A DNA stretch of 64,000 bases from Sacculina carcini (Eukaryota; Arthropoda; Thecostraca; Sacculinidae): NCBI GenBank assembly GCA_916048095.2, contig OU696597.1, forward strand, positions 2,801,042-2,865,041, given 5' to 3'. Under the pieces are notes generated by a model. It was given only the letters and a program-made list of their open reading frames with translations, was not told the origin of the DNA and ran no database searches. A program made the position numbers and the translations under genes. Shown in pieces: positions 21,746 to 36,082 of the stretch; position 1 is the stretch's first letter; each line of letters starts with the position of its first letter.

Positions 21746-21923
21746 ATGGCTAGTGATAGCTGAAAGGTACCTCGAGGAATAAACTTCAGTGAACAACTGA
21801 GTATGTTGTCTCCTGAACACAGAAAAATCGTGCGCAGCATAGAGAAGCTATCGTACCAGCACAACAGTGCCCAGATTGCTGTTGATTTCAACAAATCGTG
21901 CATACATAATGGCCTCCTACCAA

Positions 21924-21928
<5 letters not shown>
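21746..21928 (+). pseudogene. PLE N-terminal fragment, unit 3 (nonsense)
   Basis: Copy of 5718-5900 with CGA changed to TGA at codon 6, shared by units 3-6, closing the frame. Confidence 0.55.
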
Positions 21929-21955
<27 letters not shown>

Positions 21956-22222
21956 GACATATATCTATGAATATCAAAGTGAGTATATGGAAACACAATG
22001 TTCTGACATGGATCACAGGCTACATCTATTTGAAGAAAGGTTTGCAGTTTGGTGTTAACAAGATTCATTGCGTGCTTCTATTTTATAATGCTATTGCTCT
22101 TGCGATTTCTCCACACTTGTGTGGTATACTACAAATTAGCTGCGCTTTTGGGGCCATGCTGTGTAAGTGTCTGCTCTGGTTTTGACCAGCGTGTGTGTGT
22201 GTCTGTGTGTATGTACCGGTAG

Positions 22223-22427
22223 ATGCACAAAATAATCGGTTTTGCGCCGATACTGCTGAAAGTGGTGATGTGCGCCGATGTTGAGACTGCCACACGCCAC
22301 TCGGGCGCCGTCTATCTAAAAAAATATGATCACCGAAAGCTGGACGGCCCCGGCCGAGAAGACGGCGGTGACGAGCGGCGGCGCGGTCGAGGACTTCATC
22401 ATTCACGAGAAAGATCGGGCCATCATC
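22223..22427 (+). pseudogene. Importin-7-like exon, unit 3 (frameshifted)
   Basis: One extra A in the A-run after GTCTATCT (seven rather than six) shifts the frame at the Lys-Asn of YLKN. Confidence 0.75.
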
Positions 22428-22906
22428 GAACATAGCTTGACTATATAATGCGCTAACGGGGAGGAGTCGAGGATTGTCTCTTGGTGTGCGTAGTGGATTG
22501 TGGTCTTGTAGGCGCGTGTGGGACATCGCTGTTCCACACGCGCCCGTCTTTTAATTGATCTGTGCGTCGATAAATACATAAGTGAGTATACTTAAGTATA
22601 CATAAGTGAGTAAGTTATTAAAATAATATGCCCACGAAGCTACGAGACGCACGCAGATCTACTAGCGACAATCACCGCACTAAGTTTGTAATATACAAAT
22701 AGTATGTCAGTGTAACTAAATTGTAAATATTTTGTGGAAAAAACATCTGTTTTTAGGCCAGGAGGATCAGATTGGAGGCGAGAATGGCGGCCAGACGTCG
22801 GACCAAACGTCAGGCCAGACAAGCGGCCATACAAACAAACAGACAAGTCTTGGTATGTCACCGCTGTGGAGTCGACTGAAATCAGTCCTCCTTTCTTCGG
22901 TGGAAT

Positions 22907-23199
22907 TGTGTGCAGGCGTCTACGCTACTTCCAGGATTGAAAACTCTGGACGATCCCCGCGAGAACCAGCATCTGCTGAAGTTACCGCCACACCTTTCTG
23001 CCAAGTGGGCGTCCATGGTGGACGATCAGCGGGAAAGGCTGGAGCACGCCGTAGACGCTGCGTATGGGACAGTGGGCAACAGAAACCTGGCTTTTTCTAT
23101 CCTAGCTTCGCCGAATTCGCGCAATTCATAAAGAAGCAGGCTAGAATCGCTTGCGACCCCATCACCTCGAGCAATGCACTCCGGGATACAAGTGCAGGA
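22907..23199 (+). pseudogene. BEL/Pao gag copy II, unit 3
   Basis: Copy of 6922-7214 with the same 1-nt loss. Confidence 0.68.
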
Positions 23200-24324
23200 G
23201 AAGTTCACAAAAGAAGTGTTAGGACGAGAAGTGTGAGCGTGTTGAGTGAGTGTTGTGTTTGAGTGTTGAGTGTCGTGAACGATTGTTTTATTACTAATTG
23301 GTTTTTTTCATTAAGTAAATACCTCGTTTCCTCTCACTGTGACTTATCAATTACATGTTTTATGCAGAACGGCTTTAAAACAGAGAGAATAGAAAGTATA
23401 GATTGTACTTCATCGCGTGATGGTGGCGCCACCTGTGTGATTACAAGCTAATGATAATGGGATTTAACCCTTTAGTTACTAACGTTCCCATTTTGGGAAC
23501 ATGAAGTAGAGGAGTATAACTCAAAGCCTGACTATGCTGCAGTCACAATGCAAAAAAATTTACGATTGCATTTGACGAGAAAGCAGTATAATATCTACAG
23601 TATAATTGAACACATCATTAGAAAGCTCAAGTCCTGTAGATTTTTCCTGTGTAAAATATTTGTTAAAATATTTATTAAGTTAAAAAATTGTATTAAGTTT
23701 GATATAGGCGAAAATCAACACCTCTGCAACTTAGTGGTTTTTGTTATATTCTATACAATCTGGCATTAGCATTAAGTAGATTTTTCTAGTCCATAAAAAA
23801 GACAAATGAAGGTCTACATTAAAAAAATAATTCTAACGTAGCCCAATTCAAAATGACTCAAAAAATCATTTGAAATCTATGTTCCCAAAATGGGAACGTT
23901 GGCACCTTCTGGTACACAAAAATACCCTATTTCCAATGTTAAATTTTTTTCGCATGGAAATGATTTCAGATAGTTGTTTATGACTGTTGGGAGCGTAAAA
24001 TAATTTTAAATGCTGTATTTGCTGATGTAGCACTATGCTGGCACATGAAATTCGCAGTTTTATGCAGTGGATTTCATAGGTTTTCATTCGGGCCCATGTG
24101 AACACGCTTATATTAGACCTTGTTAATATTTTTTGCGTTAAATAATTTCCATTGAGACCCTTTGAATTTATTCATGTAATAAATAAAATCATCGGGGCTA
24201 AAATATTGTTCATCTACCTCATAAACACTCGTGAACTTCCTATATACGCTCATGAGAAGTTAATAATCCACATATAGCCACAATACACAAAATAGCCAGC
24301 AGTCTAACAGCAGAAAGTGAAGTT

Positions 24325-24609
24325 ATGATACTGTGGGTACCGGGACACGCAGGTATCAAAGGTAATGAAATGGCTGACCAACTAGCTAAAAATGCGCTAT
24401 CGCATCGGCCCGTTAATATAAGAATCACAAGAGAGGACTATTATGCGTTTCTAAAAACACAAGTCAACGAAAACTTACAGAAAAACTGGAGGGCAATTCG
24501 TGTTGTTCGTCTAATCAGCCTAATTAAGCGTTTGACTTGCAATTCCATTTTATCCATGCTGTGCTGGTGTGCCGCTTGTTTGTCTGTGTGTGTGTGTGTG
24601 TCAATGTAA
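24325..24609 (+). pseudogene. LINE RNase H fragment, unit 4
   Basis: As 17265-17549 with one private substitution giving NIRIT instead of NIGIT. Confidence 0.8.
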
Positions 24610-25033
24610 TTATCTACTCACTGTTTGATGTATAAAGGGTGATCGTATTCCCAATATCCTAGAAGACAACACTTTCTACGCCCGCGTGTGAAAAATAAAC
24701 ATATCTTTGGGTGGAGCTCAGCACGGTGGTTTAGAACACTTTTTGAGGGGCGCTTCACTCCCTCTAAGCCCCCTCCCCCTTAACGACGCCACCAACGAAT
24801 TAGAAGGACATTCATATGAACGTTTATGTTAAAGGCTAAAGATTAAATGCTTCAAGTGACAGCTGCTACACGGTGCAGGACGGCAATCGCGCAGAATACA
24901 CACACATACGAATGGCAACTTCAACAGTTTTATCAGTGAACCTATCAGTTGTCGTGATAGTTTTTGTTGTGCCGTTTATGAATTCCGCGATTGCCGTCCT
25001 GGTGATGTTCTACACGGCAGGTTTGGTAGCAGG

Positions 25034-25714
25034 ATGAGTGTGGCCGAACAATACCACACCCTTCGTGTGCTATTGTGTGATAAAATACGCACACACACAT
25101 ATCTATCTAAAATAATCGCAGATTTCCCTGAGAATTGTGTGCAGGCGTCTACGCTACTTCCAGGATTGAAAACTCTGGACGATCCCCGCGAGAACCAGCA
25201 TCTGCTGAAGTTACCGCCACACCTTTCTACCAAGTGGACGTCCATGGTGGACGATCAGCGGGAGAGGCTGGAGCACGCCATAGACGCTGCGTATGGGACA
25301 GGTGGGCAACAGACCCCTGGCTTTTTCTATCCTAGCTTCGTCGAATTCGCGCAATTCATAAAGAAGCAGGCTAGAATCGCTTGCGACCCCATCACCTCGA
25401 GCAATGCACTCCGGGATACAAGTGCAGGACCACCTACCGAACGAAGACGCAACCGGCATGTACGCGGACGACCTGGTACCATAGATAATTGGCAGCACCA
25501 TAACACAGGCCAGTCACTCCATGCAACCAAACCTGACAGCAGTATCAGAGCTGACAACGGTCAAAAATCAGAGCTGACAACGGTCTACCTAGTCAGCGAT
25601 TCCGCATGTGCTGAACAACCACCTGTGTCCTTATGCGGTTGCCCTCTACGCTACTGTCACCCCACCAAGTTTTTGGGTGTCAACTTTTATCACCGACTGA
25701 CGGGTCTAGGTTAA
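25034..25714 (+). pseudogene. BEL gag / LINE RT chimera, unit 4
   Basis: Same frame; Ile at residue 83. Confidence 0.68.
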
Positions 25715-26240
25715 ATGCGTAAGAATTCAAGAACAATAAAAACGCTAATTTATTAAAAACGCTTAAAACGTCACTATATTTTTCATAGATTTTAGGTTAG
25801 GTTATGTTTAGCTAGTTAGGTTAGGTTAGGTTTAGTTAAGTTAGGACTAAAAGGAATTCGTTAAAACGAATTTTCTAAATGTAATGTTCTTGATTCCTGA
25901 CACATTTGGCTTCAACCCCGACTGACGTACAACCAGCATATGCCTGCCTGCATCTGCCTCCATCTACACCAGCATCTGCCTCCATCTGCCTATGTGGAAG
26001 TCAGCTATCAGCCCAAGATTACCAACGTGCCCTGCGGCTACCAGACGACGACCCGCTGCTCATAAAATCAGAGCAAGCTCCAGCGCACCGCCTAAAACAA
26101 ACAAATCGGCAAATCCATGTGTACGGCGCAATAGCTTCATACACGTCACTACTGATATGACGGCGACAGCAATAAAACACTCGGCACAAGTGCCCAGTGT
26201 GTCACTAGCCTATCAGTAAGAGCGGCCGATCGCCAACGCT

Positions 26241-26543
26241 ATGGTCGACCACAATGTCGGCATCAGCGTGTGGCCATCTAATCACCACTGCGGTGCGGAC
26301 GACGACACGACCGAACATTATATTTATCACTGCCCAGCGCACGCACGAGACCGCTTGGATTTGATTCCTGCGACTGAACAACCAACACCAGAGGATCTGC
26401 CCGAGTTCGACCGCCGCTCGGGGCGCAATCGCTCCGGGTATAGCCAACGCGACCTAGATACACACCTAGATACAGCTTCTAAATGCACGGTTTCATCTAA
26501 AACTGGGAGTATTTGTGAAAATAATGCACCGGCGTGCGCATAA
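26241..26543 (+). pseudogene. LINE C-terminal fragment, unit 4
   Basis: Copy of 3153-3455 with the upstream GGCACAAG variant. Confidence 0.72.
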
Positions 26544-27968
26544 TATCAACTAACAGTGCACCGCAGCACATACAGACTGCACCGACGTATGCCGAAAGCT
26601 GTGACGTCACCAATTCGTGAAACGGCCTTGTATCTAGGTGGCATTGGTATAGCACATGCTGAACGCCGTCTAAGAAAAGAAAGTGGTTGTGGAAATGTAT
26701 GTATGTGTGTGTATATGTGTGTGTTTGTGTTTGGAGAGCATCAGCTGTTGTGGTCAATAATATGACTACAAAATATTATAACATATCAAGCAATCGCAAG
26801 AGCAATGCTGACAAAATCAAAATAAACCAAGGAAAAAATCAAAATCACCCCCGTATCAAGCATCTATCTAGACGACCTTCAAGCCGGTATGTCGATTCCA
26901 GCCATGCAGACAGTATCTTGGGAGAGACAAATGACAGTGATTGAAGATTGAAACCAGTATGCAGATGATGCCATAACTGACTTGCTGACTAGATGTTCAG
27001 TAATTACTGACATATTACATGCAAACACAAACACTCACAAACACAGATACACACACTGTTTGTTGTCAGTTATGGGAGACGGAAGTAGAAGACGGCGTGG
27101 CGCGATTTACCCCCAGAGTTGGAAAGTATTTATATGTAGGTAATTGGCGCAACACATACAATGTTTTAAAAACCGCTTCTCCCCGGTACAAGAAGGATCT
27201 GAAGGTCGACGGCAGCAAGATTTGCCTCAATCAGATTGTCGGAAAAGTTTTTTTACATTGTCAAAACAAAAGGTTTTCCTCGTGGGCCCTCAACCTGGGA
27301 GCAGGTGCAGACAACCAGCATGCACGTGAGTTCATTTTTTCATTATCTCCATTTAAATCTACCGTATATGCCGGCCTGTTGAGCCCATATTATAATCCAA
27401 AATGTTGTAGGATGGGTGCCTTTCGAAAGACCAGCAACGCCTGTTGCTCCTCTCCGACTTCTTAATGGTCGACGTTTAATGGTCGATGTTTTTTGGCAAA
27501 AACTTGTAACTGTTTTGTGGAAAAACATCTGTTTTTAGGCCACGAGGACCGGAGCTCTGACAATACGGTGGTCCAGACGGTGGTCAAGCTGTCGCCAGAC
27601 GCGAAACCAGACCAGTACCGGAAATGTCGCCAGACGCGCGGCCAATTCGATCAATTGAGTCATCGATGAAAAAAAATGAGGAATGGATTCCACTATTGGA
27701 TTGCTGGGTGTGCTGCTCCACGCGAGTTTGGCGGTAGGAGTGTGGCCACCAAACATCACCACACACCTACACACCCCTTCGTGTGCAAATATCTATAATA
27801 TTATATTATAGATATTATTATATTATAGAACATCCGCCTCACCAATTTCAATGTAATGAGGCAAATTTGAAATTCGTATAAATTGAGTCATCGATGAAGA
27901 AAAATTCAATTATGTAAATATAGAGTTGAACCAAAAGCAGAACCAAACTCGCAGAAGAGGAATTCATC

Positions 27969-28166
27969 TTAAATTTCACCATCCTTGATGTACCTGGTAT
28001 ACACAATCAGCTGACTAATGTAGGAAACATCAGTGGATTCATCCAACTGCAGACTAATGCGGACGTGACTGTCCTTAATCTCCTGAACAGTCTGGTCCAA
28101 GATGTCGCAACTCATCTCTGCAACTCTCCCTGCGATGACATCATTAGACAGAGGCACGTCCTTCAT
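27969..28166 (-). pseudogene. hAT-type transposase fragment, unit 4
   Basis: Copy of 4881-5078 with the same nonsense codon. Confidence 0.8.
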
Positions 28167-28195
28167 CTTCTTAGCACCGCAAACGCTCGAGAGAG

Positions 28196-28760
28196 CTACC
28201 AGGTACCAGCTATCGCATCTATCGGTTCTGTATCGGTATCAGCTATCGGTTCTGTTGCGAACGTAGTTGTTTCAACGTGGCCCATGTAGAAATTGGCGAA
28301 AAGCACGCCGAGAGGAGAACCCATCGCTACACCGTCGTGTTGGATGTACATCTTTCCATCTGGTGCGTAGAACGGTGCTTCTTTCGTGCAGGCACACAAC
28401 AATTCTCGGAGATACGCCTCAGGAATTTGGAATTTTTGTTGTGAGCTGCGGTAGAGATGGTGACAAATGATATCTATGGTCTCGTCAACAGGAACATTCG
28501 TGAAAAGAGATTCAACATCCATCGTGTGCATTTTCCCGTTGGGCTGAGTCGCTTTCAGAATTTTCAAAAATTCTTCTGATGACTTTATGCAAAAATCGTC
28601 GGGCAAGTACGGTGAAATCAAGGCGTTGAGCTCTTTTGCCAGTTTGCATGTGACCGACGGTGTCTGGCTTATAATTGGGCGAATAGGATAACCATCTTTA
28701 TGCGTTTTTATGTTGCCGTACGCACCTTGTATATAAACACCGTTTATCGTGGACTGTTTG
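28196..28760 (-). pseudogene. PLE reverse transcriptase core, unit 4
   Basis: Copy of 5108-5672; no difference from unit 3 noticed. Confidence 0.87.
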
Positions 28761-28805
28761 GTATTGTGTATTTTGTTTTGTATTGTGTTATATCTTCTCC
28801 TGACG

Positions 28806-28984
28806 ATGGCTAGTGATAGCTGAAAGGTACCTCGAGGAATAAACTTCAGTGAACAACTGAGTATGTTGTCTCCTGAACACAGAAAAATCGTGCGCAGCAT
28901 AGAGAAGCTATCGTACCAGCACAACAGTGCCCAGATTGCTGTTGATTTCAACAAATCGTGCATACATAATGGCCTCCTACCAAA

Positions 28985-28988
<4 letters not shown>
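28806..28988 (+). pseudogene. PLE N-terminal fragment, unit 4 (nonsense)
   Basis: Copy with the TGA at codon 6. Confidence 0.55.
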
Positions 28989-29020
<32 letters not shown>

Positions 29021-29288
29021 AGACATATATCTATGAATATCAAAGTGAGTATATGGAAACACAATGTTCTGACATGGATCACAGGCTACATCTATTTGAA
29101 GAAAGGTTTGCAGTTTGGTGTTAACAAGATTCATTGCGTGCTTCTATTTTATAATGCTATTGCTCTTGCGATTTCTCCACACTTGTGTGGTATACTACAA
29201 ATTAGCTGCGCTTTTGGGGCCATGCTGTGTAAGTGTCTGCTCTGGTTTTGACCAGCGTGTGTGTGTGTCTGTGTGTATGTACCGGTAG

Positions 29289-29493
29289 ATGCACAAAATA
29301 ATCGGTTTTGCGCCGATACTGCTGAAAGTGGTGATGTGCGCCGATGTTGAGACTGCCACACGCCACTCGGGCGCCGTCTATCTAAAAAAATATGATCACC
29401 GAAAGCTGGACGGCCCCGGCCGAGAAGACGGCGGTGACGAGCGGCGGCGCGGTCGAGGACTTCATCATTCACGAGAAAGATCGGGCCATCATC
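29289..29493 (+). pseudogene. Importin-7-like exon, unit 4 (frameshifted)
   Basis: Same extra A as unit 3. Confidence 0.75.
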
Positions 29494-29972
29494 GAACATA
29501 GCTTGACTATATAATGCGCTAACGGGGAGGAGTCGAGGATTGTCTCTTGGTGTGCGTAGTGGATTGTGGTCTTGTAGGCGCGTGTGGGACATCGCTGTTC
29601 CACACGCGCCCGTCTTTTAATTGATCTGTGCGTCGATAAATACATAAGTGAGTATACTTAAGTATACATAAGTGAGTAAGTTATTAAAATAATATGCCCA
29701 CGAAGCTACGAGACGCACGCAGATCTACTAGCGACAATCACCGCACTAAGTTTGTAATATACAAATAGTATGTCAGTGTAACTAAATTGTAAATATTTTG
29801 TGGAAAAAACATCTGTTTTTAGGCCAGGAGGATCAGATTGGAGGCGAGAATGGCGGCCAGACGTCGGACCAAACGTCAGGCCAGACAAGCGGCCATACAA
29901 ACAAACAGACAAGTCTTGGTATGTCACCGCTGTGGAGTCGACTGAAATCAGTCCTCCTTTCTTCGGTGGAAT

Positions 29973-30265
29973 TGTGTGCAGGCGTCTACGCTACTTCCAG
30001 GATTGAAAACTCTGGACGATCCCCGCGAGAACCAGCATCTGCTGAAGTTACCGCCACACCTTTCTGCCAAGTGGGCGTCCATGGTGGACGATCAGCGGGA
30101 AAGGCTGGAGCACGCCGTAGACGCTGCGTATGGGACAGTGGGCAACAGAAACCTGGCTTTTTCTATCCTAGCTTCGCCGAATTCGCGCAATTCATAAAGA
30201 AGCAGGCTAGAATCGCTTGCGACCCCATCACCTCGAGCAATGCACTCCGGGATACAAGTGCAGGA
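29973..30265 (+). pseudogene. BEL/Pao gag copy II, unit 4
   Basis: Copy of 6922-7214 with the same 1-nt loss. Confidence 0.68.
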
Positions 30266-31390
30266 GAAGTTCACAAAAGAAGTGTTAGGACGAGAAGTGT
30301 GAGCGTGTTGAGTGAGTGTTGTGTTTGAGTGTTGAGTGTCGTGAACGATTGTTTTATTACTAATTGGTTTTTTTCATTAAGTAAATACCTCGTTTCCTCT
30401 CACTGTGACTTATCAATTACATGTTTTATGCAGAACGGCTTTAAAACAGAGAGAATAGAAAGTATAGATTGTACTTCATCGCGTGATGGTGGCGCCACCT
30501 GTGTGATTACAAGCTAATGATAATGGGATTTAACCCTTTAGTTACTAACGTTCCCATTTTGGGAACATGAAGTAGAGGAGTATAACTCAAAGCCTGACTA
30601 TGCTGCAGTCACAATGCAAAAAAATTTACGATTGCATTTGACGAGAAAGCAGTATAATATCTACAGTATAATTGAACACATCATTAGAAAGCTCAAGTCC
30701 TGTAGATTTTTCCTGTGTAAAATATTTGTTAAAATATTTATTAAGTTAAAAAATTGTATTAAGTTTGATATAGGCGAAAATCAACACCTCTGCAACTTAG
30801 TGGTTTTTGTTATATTCTATACAATCTGGCATTAGCATTAAGTAGATTTTTCTAGTCCATAAAAAAGACAAATGAAGGTCTACATTAAAAAAATAATTCT
30901 AACGTAGCCCAATTCAAAATGACTCAAAAAATCATTTGAAATCTATGTTCCCAAAATGGGAACGTTGGCACCTTCTGGTACACAAAAATACCCTATTTCC
31001 AATGTTAAATTTTTTTCGCATGGAAATGATTTCAGATAGTTGTTTATGACTGTTGGGAGCGTAAAATAATTTTAAATGCTGTATTTGCTGATGTAGCACT
31101 ATGCTGGCACATGAAATTCGCAGTTTTATGCAGTGGATTTCATAGGTTTTCATTCGGGCCCATGTGAACACGCTTATATTAGACCTTGTTAATATTTTTT
31201 GCGTTAAATAATTTCCATTGAGACCCTTTGAATTTATTCATGTAATAAATAAAATCATCGGGGCTAAAATATTGTTCATCTACCTCATAAACACTCGTGA
31301 ACTTCCTATATACGCTCATGAGAAGTTAATAATCCACATATAGCCACAATACACAAAATAGCCAGCAGTCTAACAGCAGAAAGTGAAGTT

Positions 31391-31675
31391 ATGATACTGT
31401 GGGTACCGGGACACGCAGGTATCAAAGGTAATGAAATGGCTGACCAACTAGCTAAAAATGCGCTATCGCATCGGCCCGTTAATATAGGAATCACAAGAGA
31501 GGACTATTATGCGTTTCTAAAAACACAAGTCAACGAAAACTTACAGAAAAACTGGAGGGCAATTCGTGTTGTTCGTCTAATCAGCCTAATTAAGCGTTTG
31601 ACTTGCAATTCCATTTTATCCATGCTGTGCTGGTGTGCCGCTTGTTTGTCTGTGTGTGTGTGTGTGTCAATGTAA
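31391..31675 (+). pseudogene. LINE RNase H fragment, unit 5
   Basis: As 17265-17549; frame open, no private change noticed. Confidence 0.8.
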
Positions 31676-32099
31676 TTATCTACTCACTGTTTGATGTATA
31701 AAGGGTGATCGTATTCCCAATATCCTAGAAGACAACACTTTCTACGCCCGCGTGTGAAAAATAAACATATCTTTGGGTGGAGCTCAGCACGGTGGTTTAG
31801 AACACTTTTTGAGGGGCGCTTCACTCCCTCTAAGCCCCCTCCCCCTTAACGACGCCACCAACGAATTAGAAGGACATTCATATGAACGTTTATGTTAAAG
31901 GCTAAAGATTAAATGCTTCAAGTGACAGCTGCTACACGGTGCAGGACGGCAATCGCGCAGAATACACACACATACGAATGGCAACTTCAACAGTTTTATC
32001 AGTGAACCTATCAGTTGTCGTGATAGTTTTTGTTGTGCCGTTTATGAATTCCGCGATTGCCGTCCTGGTGATGTTCTACACGGCAGGTTTGGTAGCAGG

Positions 32100-32780
32100 A
32101 TGAGTGTGGCCGAACAATACCACACCCTTCGTGTGCTATTGTGTGATAAAATACGCACACACACATATCTATCTAAAATAATCGCAGATTTCCCTGAGAA
32201 TTGTGTGCAGGCGTCTACGCTACTTCCAGGATTGAAAACTCTGGACGATCCCCGCGAGAACCAGCATCTGCTGAAGTTACCGCCACACCTTTCTACCAAG
32301 TGGACGTCCATGGTGGACGATCAGCGGGAGAGGCTGGAGCACGCCGTAGACGCTGCGTATGGGACAGGTGGGCAACAGACCCCTGGCTTTTTCTATCCTA
32401 GCTTCGTCGAATTCGCGCAATTCATAAAGAAGCAGGCTAGAATCGCTTGCGACCCCATCACCTCGAGCAATGCACTCCGGGATACAAGTGCAGGACCACC
32501 TACCGAACGAAGACGCAACCGGCATGTACGCGGACGACCTGGTACCATAGATAATTGGCAGCACCATAACACAGGCCAGTCACTCCATGCAACCAAACCT
32601 GACAGCAGTATCAGAGCTGACAACGGTCAAAAATCAGAGCTGACAACGGTCTACCTAGTCAGCGATTCCGCATGTGCTGAACAACCACCTGTGTCCTTAT
32701 GCGGTTGCCCTCTACGCTACTGTCACCCCACCAAGTTTTTGGGTGTCAACTTTTATCACCGACTGACGGGTCTAGGTTAA
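32100..32780 (+). pseudogene. BEL gag / LINE RT chimera, unit 5
   Basis: Same frame; Val at residue 83, unlike its neighbours on both sides. Confidence 0.68.
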
Positions 32781-33306
32781 ATGCGTAAGAATTCAAGAAC
32801 AATAAAAACGCTAATTTATTAAAAACGCTTAAAACGTCACTATATTTTTCATAGATTTTAGGTTAGGTTATGTTTAGCTAGTTAGGTTAGGTTAGGTTTA
32901 GTTAAGTTAGGACTAAAAGGAATTCGTTAAAACGAATTTTCTAAATGTAATGTTCTTGATTCCTGACACATTTGGCTTCAACCCCGACTGACGTACAACC
33001 AGCATATGCCTGCCTGCATCTGCCTCCATCTACACCAGCATCTGCCTCCATCTGCCTATGTGGAAGTCAGCTATCAGCCCAAGATTACCAACGTGCCCTG
33101 CGGCTACCAGACGACGACCCGCTGCTCATAAAATCAGAGCAAGCTCCAGCGCACCGCCTAAAACAAACAAATCGGCAAATCCATGTGTACGGCGCAATAG
33201 CTTCATACACGTCACTACTGATATGACGGCGACAGCAATAAAACACTCGGCACAAGTGCCCAGTGTGTCACTAGCCTATCAGTAAGAGCGGCCGATCGCC
33301 AACGCT

Positions 33307-33609
33307 ATGGTCGACCACAATGTCGGCATCAGCGTGTGGCCATCTAATCACCACTGCGGTGCGGACGACGACACGACCGAACATTATATTTATCACTGCC
33401 CAGCGCACGCACGAGACCGCTTGGATTTGATTCCTGCGACTGAACAACCAACACCAGAGGATCTGCCCGAGTTCGACCGCCGCTCGGGGCGCAATCGCTC
33501 CGGGTATAGCCAACGCGACCTAGATACACACCTAGATACAGCTTCTAAATGCACGGTTTCATCTAAAACTGGGAGTATTTGTGAAAATAATGCACCGGCG
33601 TGCGCATAA
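33307..33609 (+). pseudogene. LINE C-terminal fragment, unit 5
   Basis: Copy of 3153-3455 with the upstream GGCACAAG variant. Confidence 0.72.
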
Positions 33610-35034
33610 TATCAACTAACAGTGCACCGCAGCACATACAGACTGCACCGACGTATGCCGAAAGCTGTGACGTCACCAATTCGTGAAACGGCCTTGTATC
33701 TAGGTGGCATTGGTATAGCACATGCTGAACGCCGTCTAAGAAAAGAAAGTGGTTGTGGAAATGTATGTATGTGTGTGTATATGTGTGTGTTTGTGTTTGG
33801 AGAGCATCAGCTGTTGTGGTCAATAATATGACTACAAAATATTATAACATATCAAGCAATCGCAAGAGCAATGCTGACAAAATCAAAATAAACCAAGGAA
33901 AAAATCAAAATCACCCCCGTATCAAGCATCTATCTAGACGACCTTCAAGCCGGTATGTCGATTCCAGCCATGCAGACAGTATCTTGGGAGAGACAAATGA
34001 CAGTGATTGAAGATTGAAACCAGTATGCAGATGATGCCATAACTGACTTGCTGACTAGATGTTCAGTAATTACTGACATATTACATGCAAACACAAACAC
34101 TCACAAACACAGATACACACACTGTTTGTTGTCAGTTATGGGAGACGGAAGTAGAAGACGGCGTGGCGCGATTTACCCCCAGAGTTGGAAAGTATTTATA
34201 TGTAGGTAATTGGCGCAACACATACAATGTTTTAAAAACCGCTTCTCCCCGGTACAAGAAGGATCTGAAGGTCGACGGCAGCAAGATTTGCCTCAATCAG
34301 ATTGTCGGAAAAGTTTTTTTACATTGTCAAAACAAAAGGTTTTCCTCGTGGGCCCTCAACCTGGGAGCAGGTGCAGACAACCAGCATGCACGTGAGTTCA
34401 TTTTTTCATTATCTCCATTTAAATCTACCGTATATGCCGGCCTGTTGAGCCCATATTATAATCCAAAATGTTGTAGGATGGGTGCCTTTCGAAAGACCAG
34501 CAACGCCTGTTGCTCCTCTCCGACTTCTTAATGGTCGACGTTTAATGGTCGATGTTTTTTGGCAAAAACTTGTAACTGTTTTGTGGAAAAACATCTGTTT
34601 TTAGGCCACGAGGACCGGAGCTCTGACAATACGGTGGTCCAGACGGTGGTCAAGCTGTCGCCAGACGCGAAACCAGACCAGTACCGGAAATGTCGCCAGA
34701 CGCGCGGCCAATTCGATCAATTGAGTCATCGATGAAAAAAAATGAGGAATGGATTCCACTATTGGATTGCTGGGTGTGCTGCTCCACGCGAGTTTGGCGG
34801 TAGGAGTGTGGCCACCAAACATCACCACACACCTACACACCCCTTCGTGTGCAAATATCTATAATATTATATTATAGATATTATTATATTATAGAACATC
34901 CGCCTCACCAATTTCAATGTAATGAGGCAAATTTGAAATTCGTATAAATTGAGTCATCGATGAAGAAAAATTCAATTATGTAAATATAGAGTTGAACCAA
35001 AAGCAGAACCAAACTCGCAGAAGAGGAATTCATC

Positions 35035-35232
35035 TTAAATTTCACCATCCTTGATGTACCTGGTATACACAATCAGCTGACTAATGTAGGAAACATCAGT
35101 GGATTCATCCAACTGCAGACTAATGCGGACGTGACTGTCCTTAATCTCCTGAACAGTCTGGTCCAAGATGTCGCAACTCATCTCTGCAACTCTCCCTGCG
35201 ATGACATCATTAGACAGAGGCACGTCCTTCAT
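35035..35232 (-). pseudogene. hAT-type transposase fragment, unit 5
   Basis: Copy of 4881-5078 with the same nonsense codon. Confidence 0.8.
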
Positions 35233-35261
35233 CTTCTTAGCACCGCAAACGCTCGAGAGAG

Positions 35262-35826
35262 CTACCAGGTACCAGCTATCGCATCTATCGGTTCTGTATC
35301 GGTATCAGCTATCGGTTCTGTTGCGAACGTAGTTGTTTCAACGTGGCCCATGTAGAAATTGGCGAAAAGCACGCCGAGAGGAGAACCCATCGCTACACCG
35401 TCGTGTTGGATGTACATCTTTCCATCTGGTGCGTAGAACGGTGCTTCTTTCGTGCAGGCACACAACAATTCTCGGAGATACGCCTCAGGAATTTGGAATT
35501 TTTGTTGTGAGCTGCGGTAGAGATGGTGACAAATGATATCTATGGTCTCGTCAACAGGAACATTCGTGAAAAGAGATTCAACATCCATCGTGTGCATTTT
35601 CCCGTTGGGCTGAGTCGCTTTCAGAATTTTCAAAAATTCTTCTGATGACTTTATGCAAAAATCGTCGGGCAAGTACGGTGAAATCAAGGCGTTGAGCTCT
35701 TTTGCCAGTTTGCATGTGACCGACGGTGTCTGGCTTATAATTGGGCGAATAGGATAACCATCTTTATGCGTTTTTATGTTGCCGTACGCACCTTGTATAT
35801 AAACACCGTTTATCGTGGACTGTTTG
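35262..35826 (-). pseudogene. PLE reverse transcriptase core, unit 5
   Basis: Copy of 5108-5672; no difference from unit 3 noticed. Confidence 0.87.
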
Positions 35827-35871
35827 GTATTGTGTATTTTGTTTTGTATTGTGTTATATCTTCTCCTGACG

Positions 35872-36051
35872 ATGGCTAGTGATAGCTGAAAGGTACCTCG
35901 AGGAATAAACTTCAGTGAACAACTGAGTATGTTGTCTCCTGAACACAGAAAAATCGTGCGCAGCATAGAGAAGCTATCGTACCAGCACAACAGTGCCCAG
36001 ATTGCTGTTGATTTCAACAAATCGTGCATACATAATGGCCTCCTACCAAAG

Positions 36052-36054
<3 letters not shown>
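35872..36054 (+). pseudogene. PLE N-terminal fragment, unit 5 (nonsense)
   Basis: Copy with the TGA at codon 6. Confidence 0.55.

Positions 36055-36082
<28 letters not shown>

Larger units (their letters stand above)
17259..24318. repeat. Array unit 3, short homogenised type (7060 bp)
   Basis: First of four nearly identical units. They share a 54-bp deletion before 22580, an extra A in the importin exon (frameshift), and a TGA in the plus-strand Penelope-like fragment. RNase H frame is open. TA microsatellite 25 nt (21926-21950). Confidence 0.92.
24319..31384. repeat. Array unit 4, short homogenised type (7066 bp)
   Basis: Differs from unit 3 chiefly by 6 nt more of TA microsatellite (31 nt, 28986-29016), which fully accounts for its length. 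It also has a private G-to-A change in the RNase H fragment at about 24421 (Gly to Arg). Confidence 0.92.
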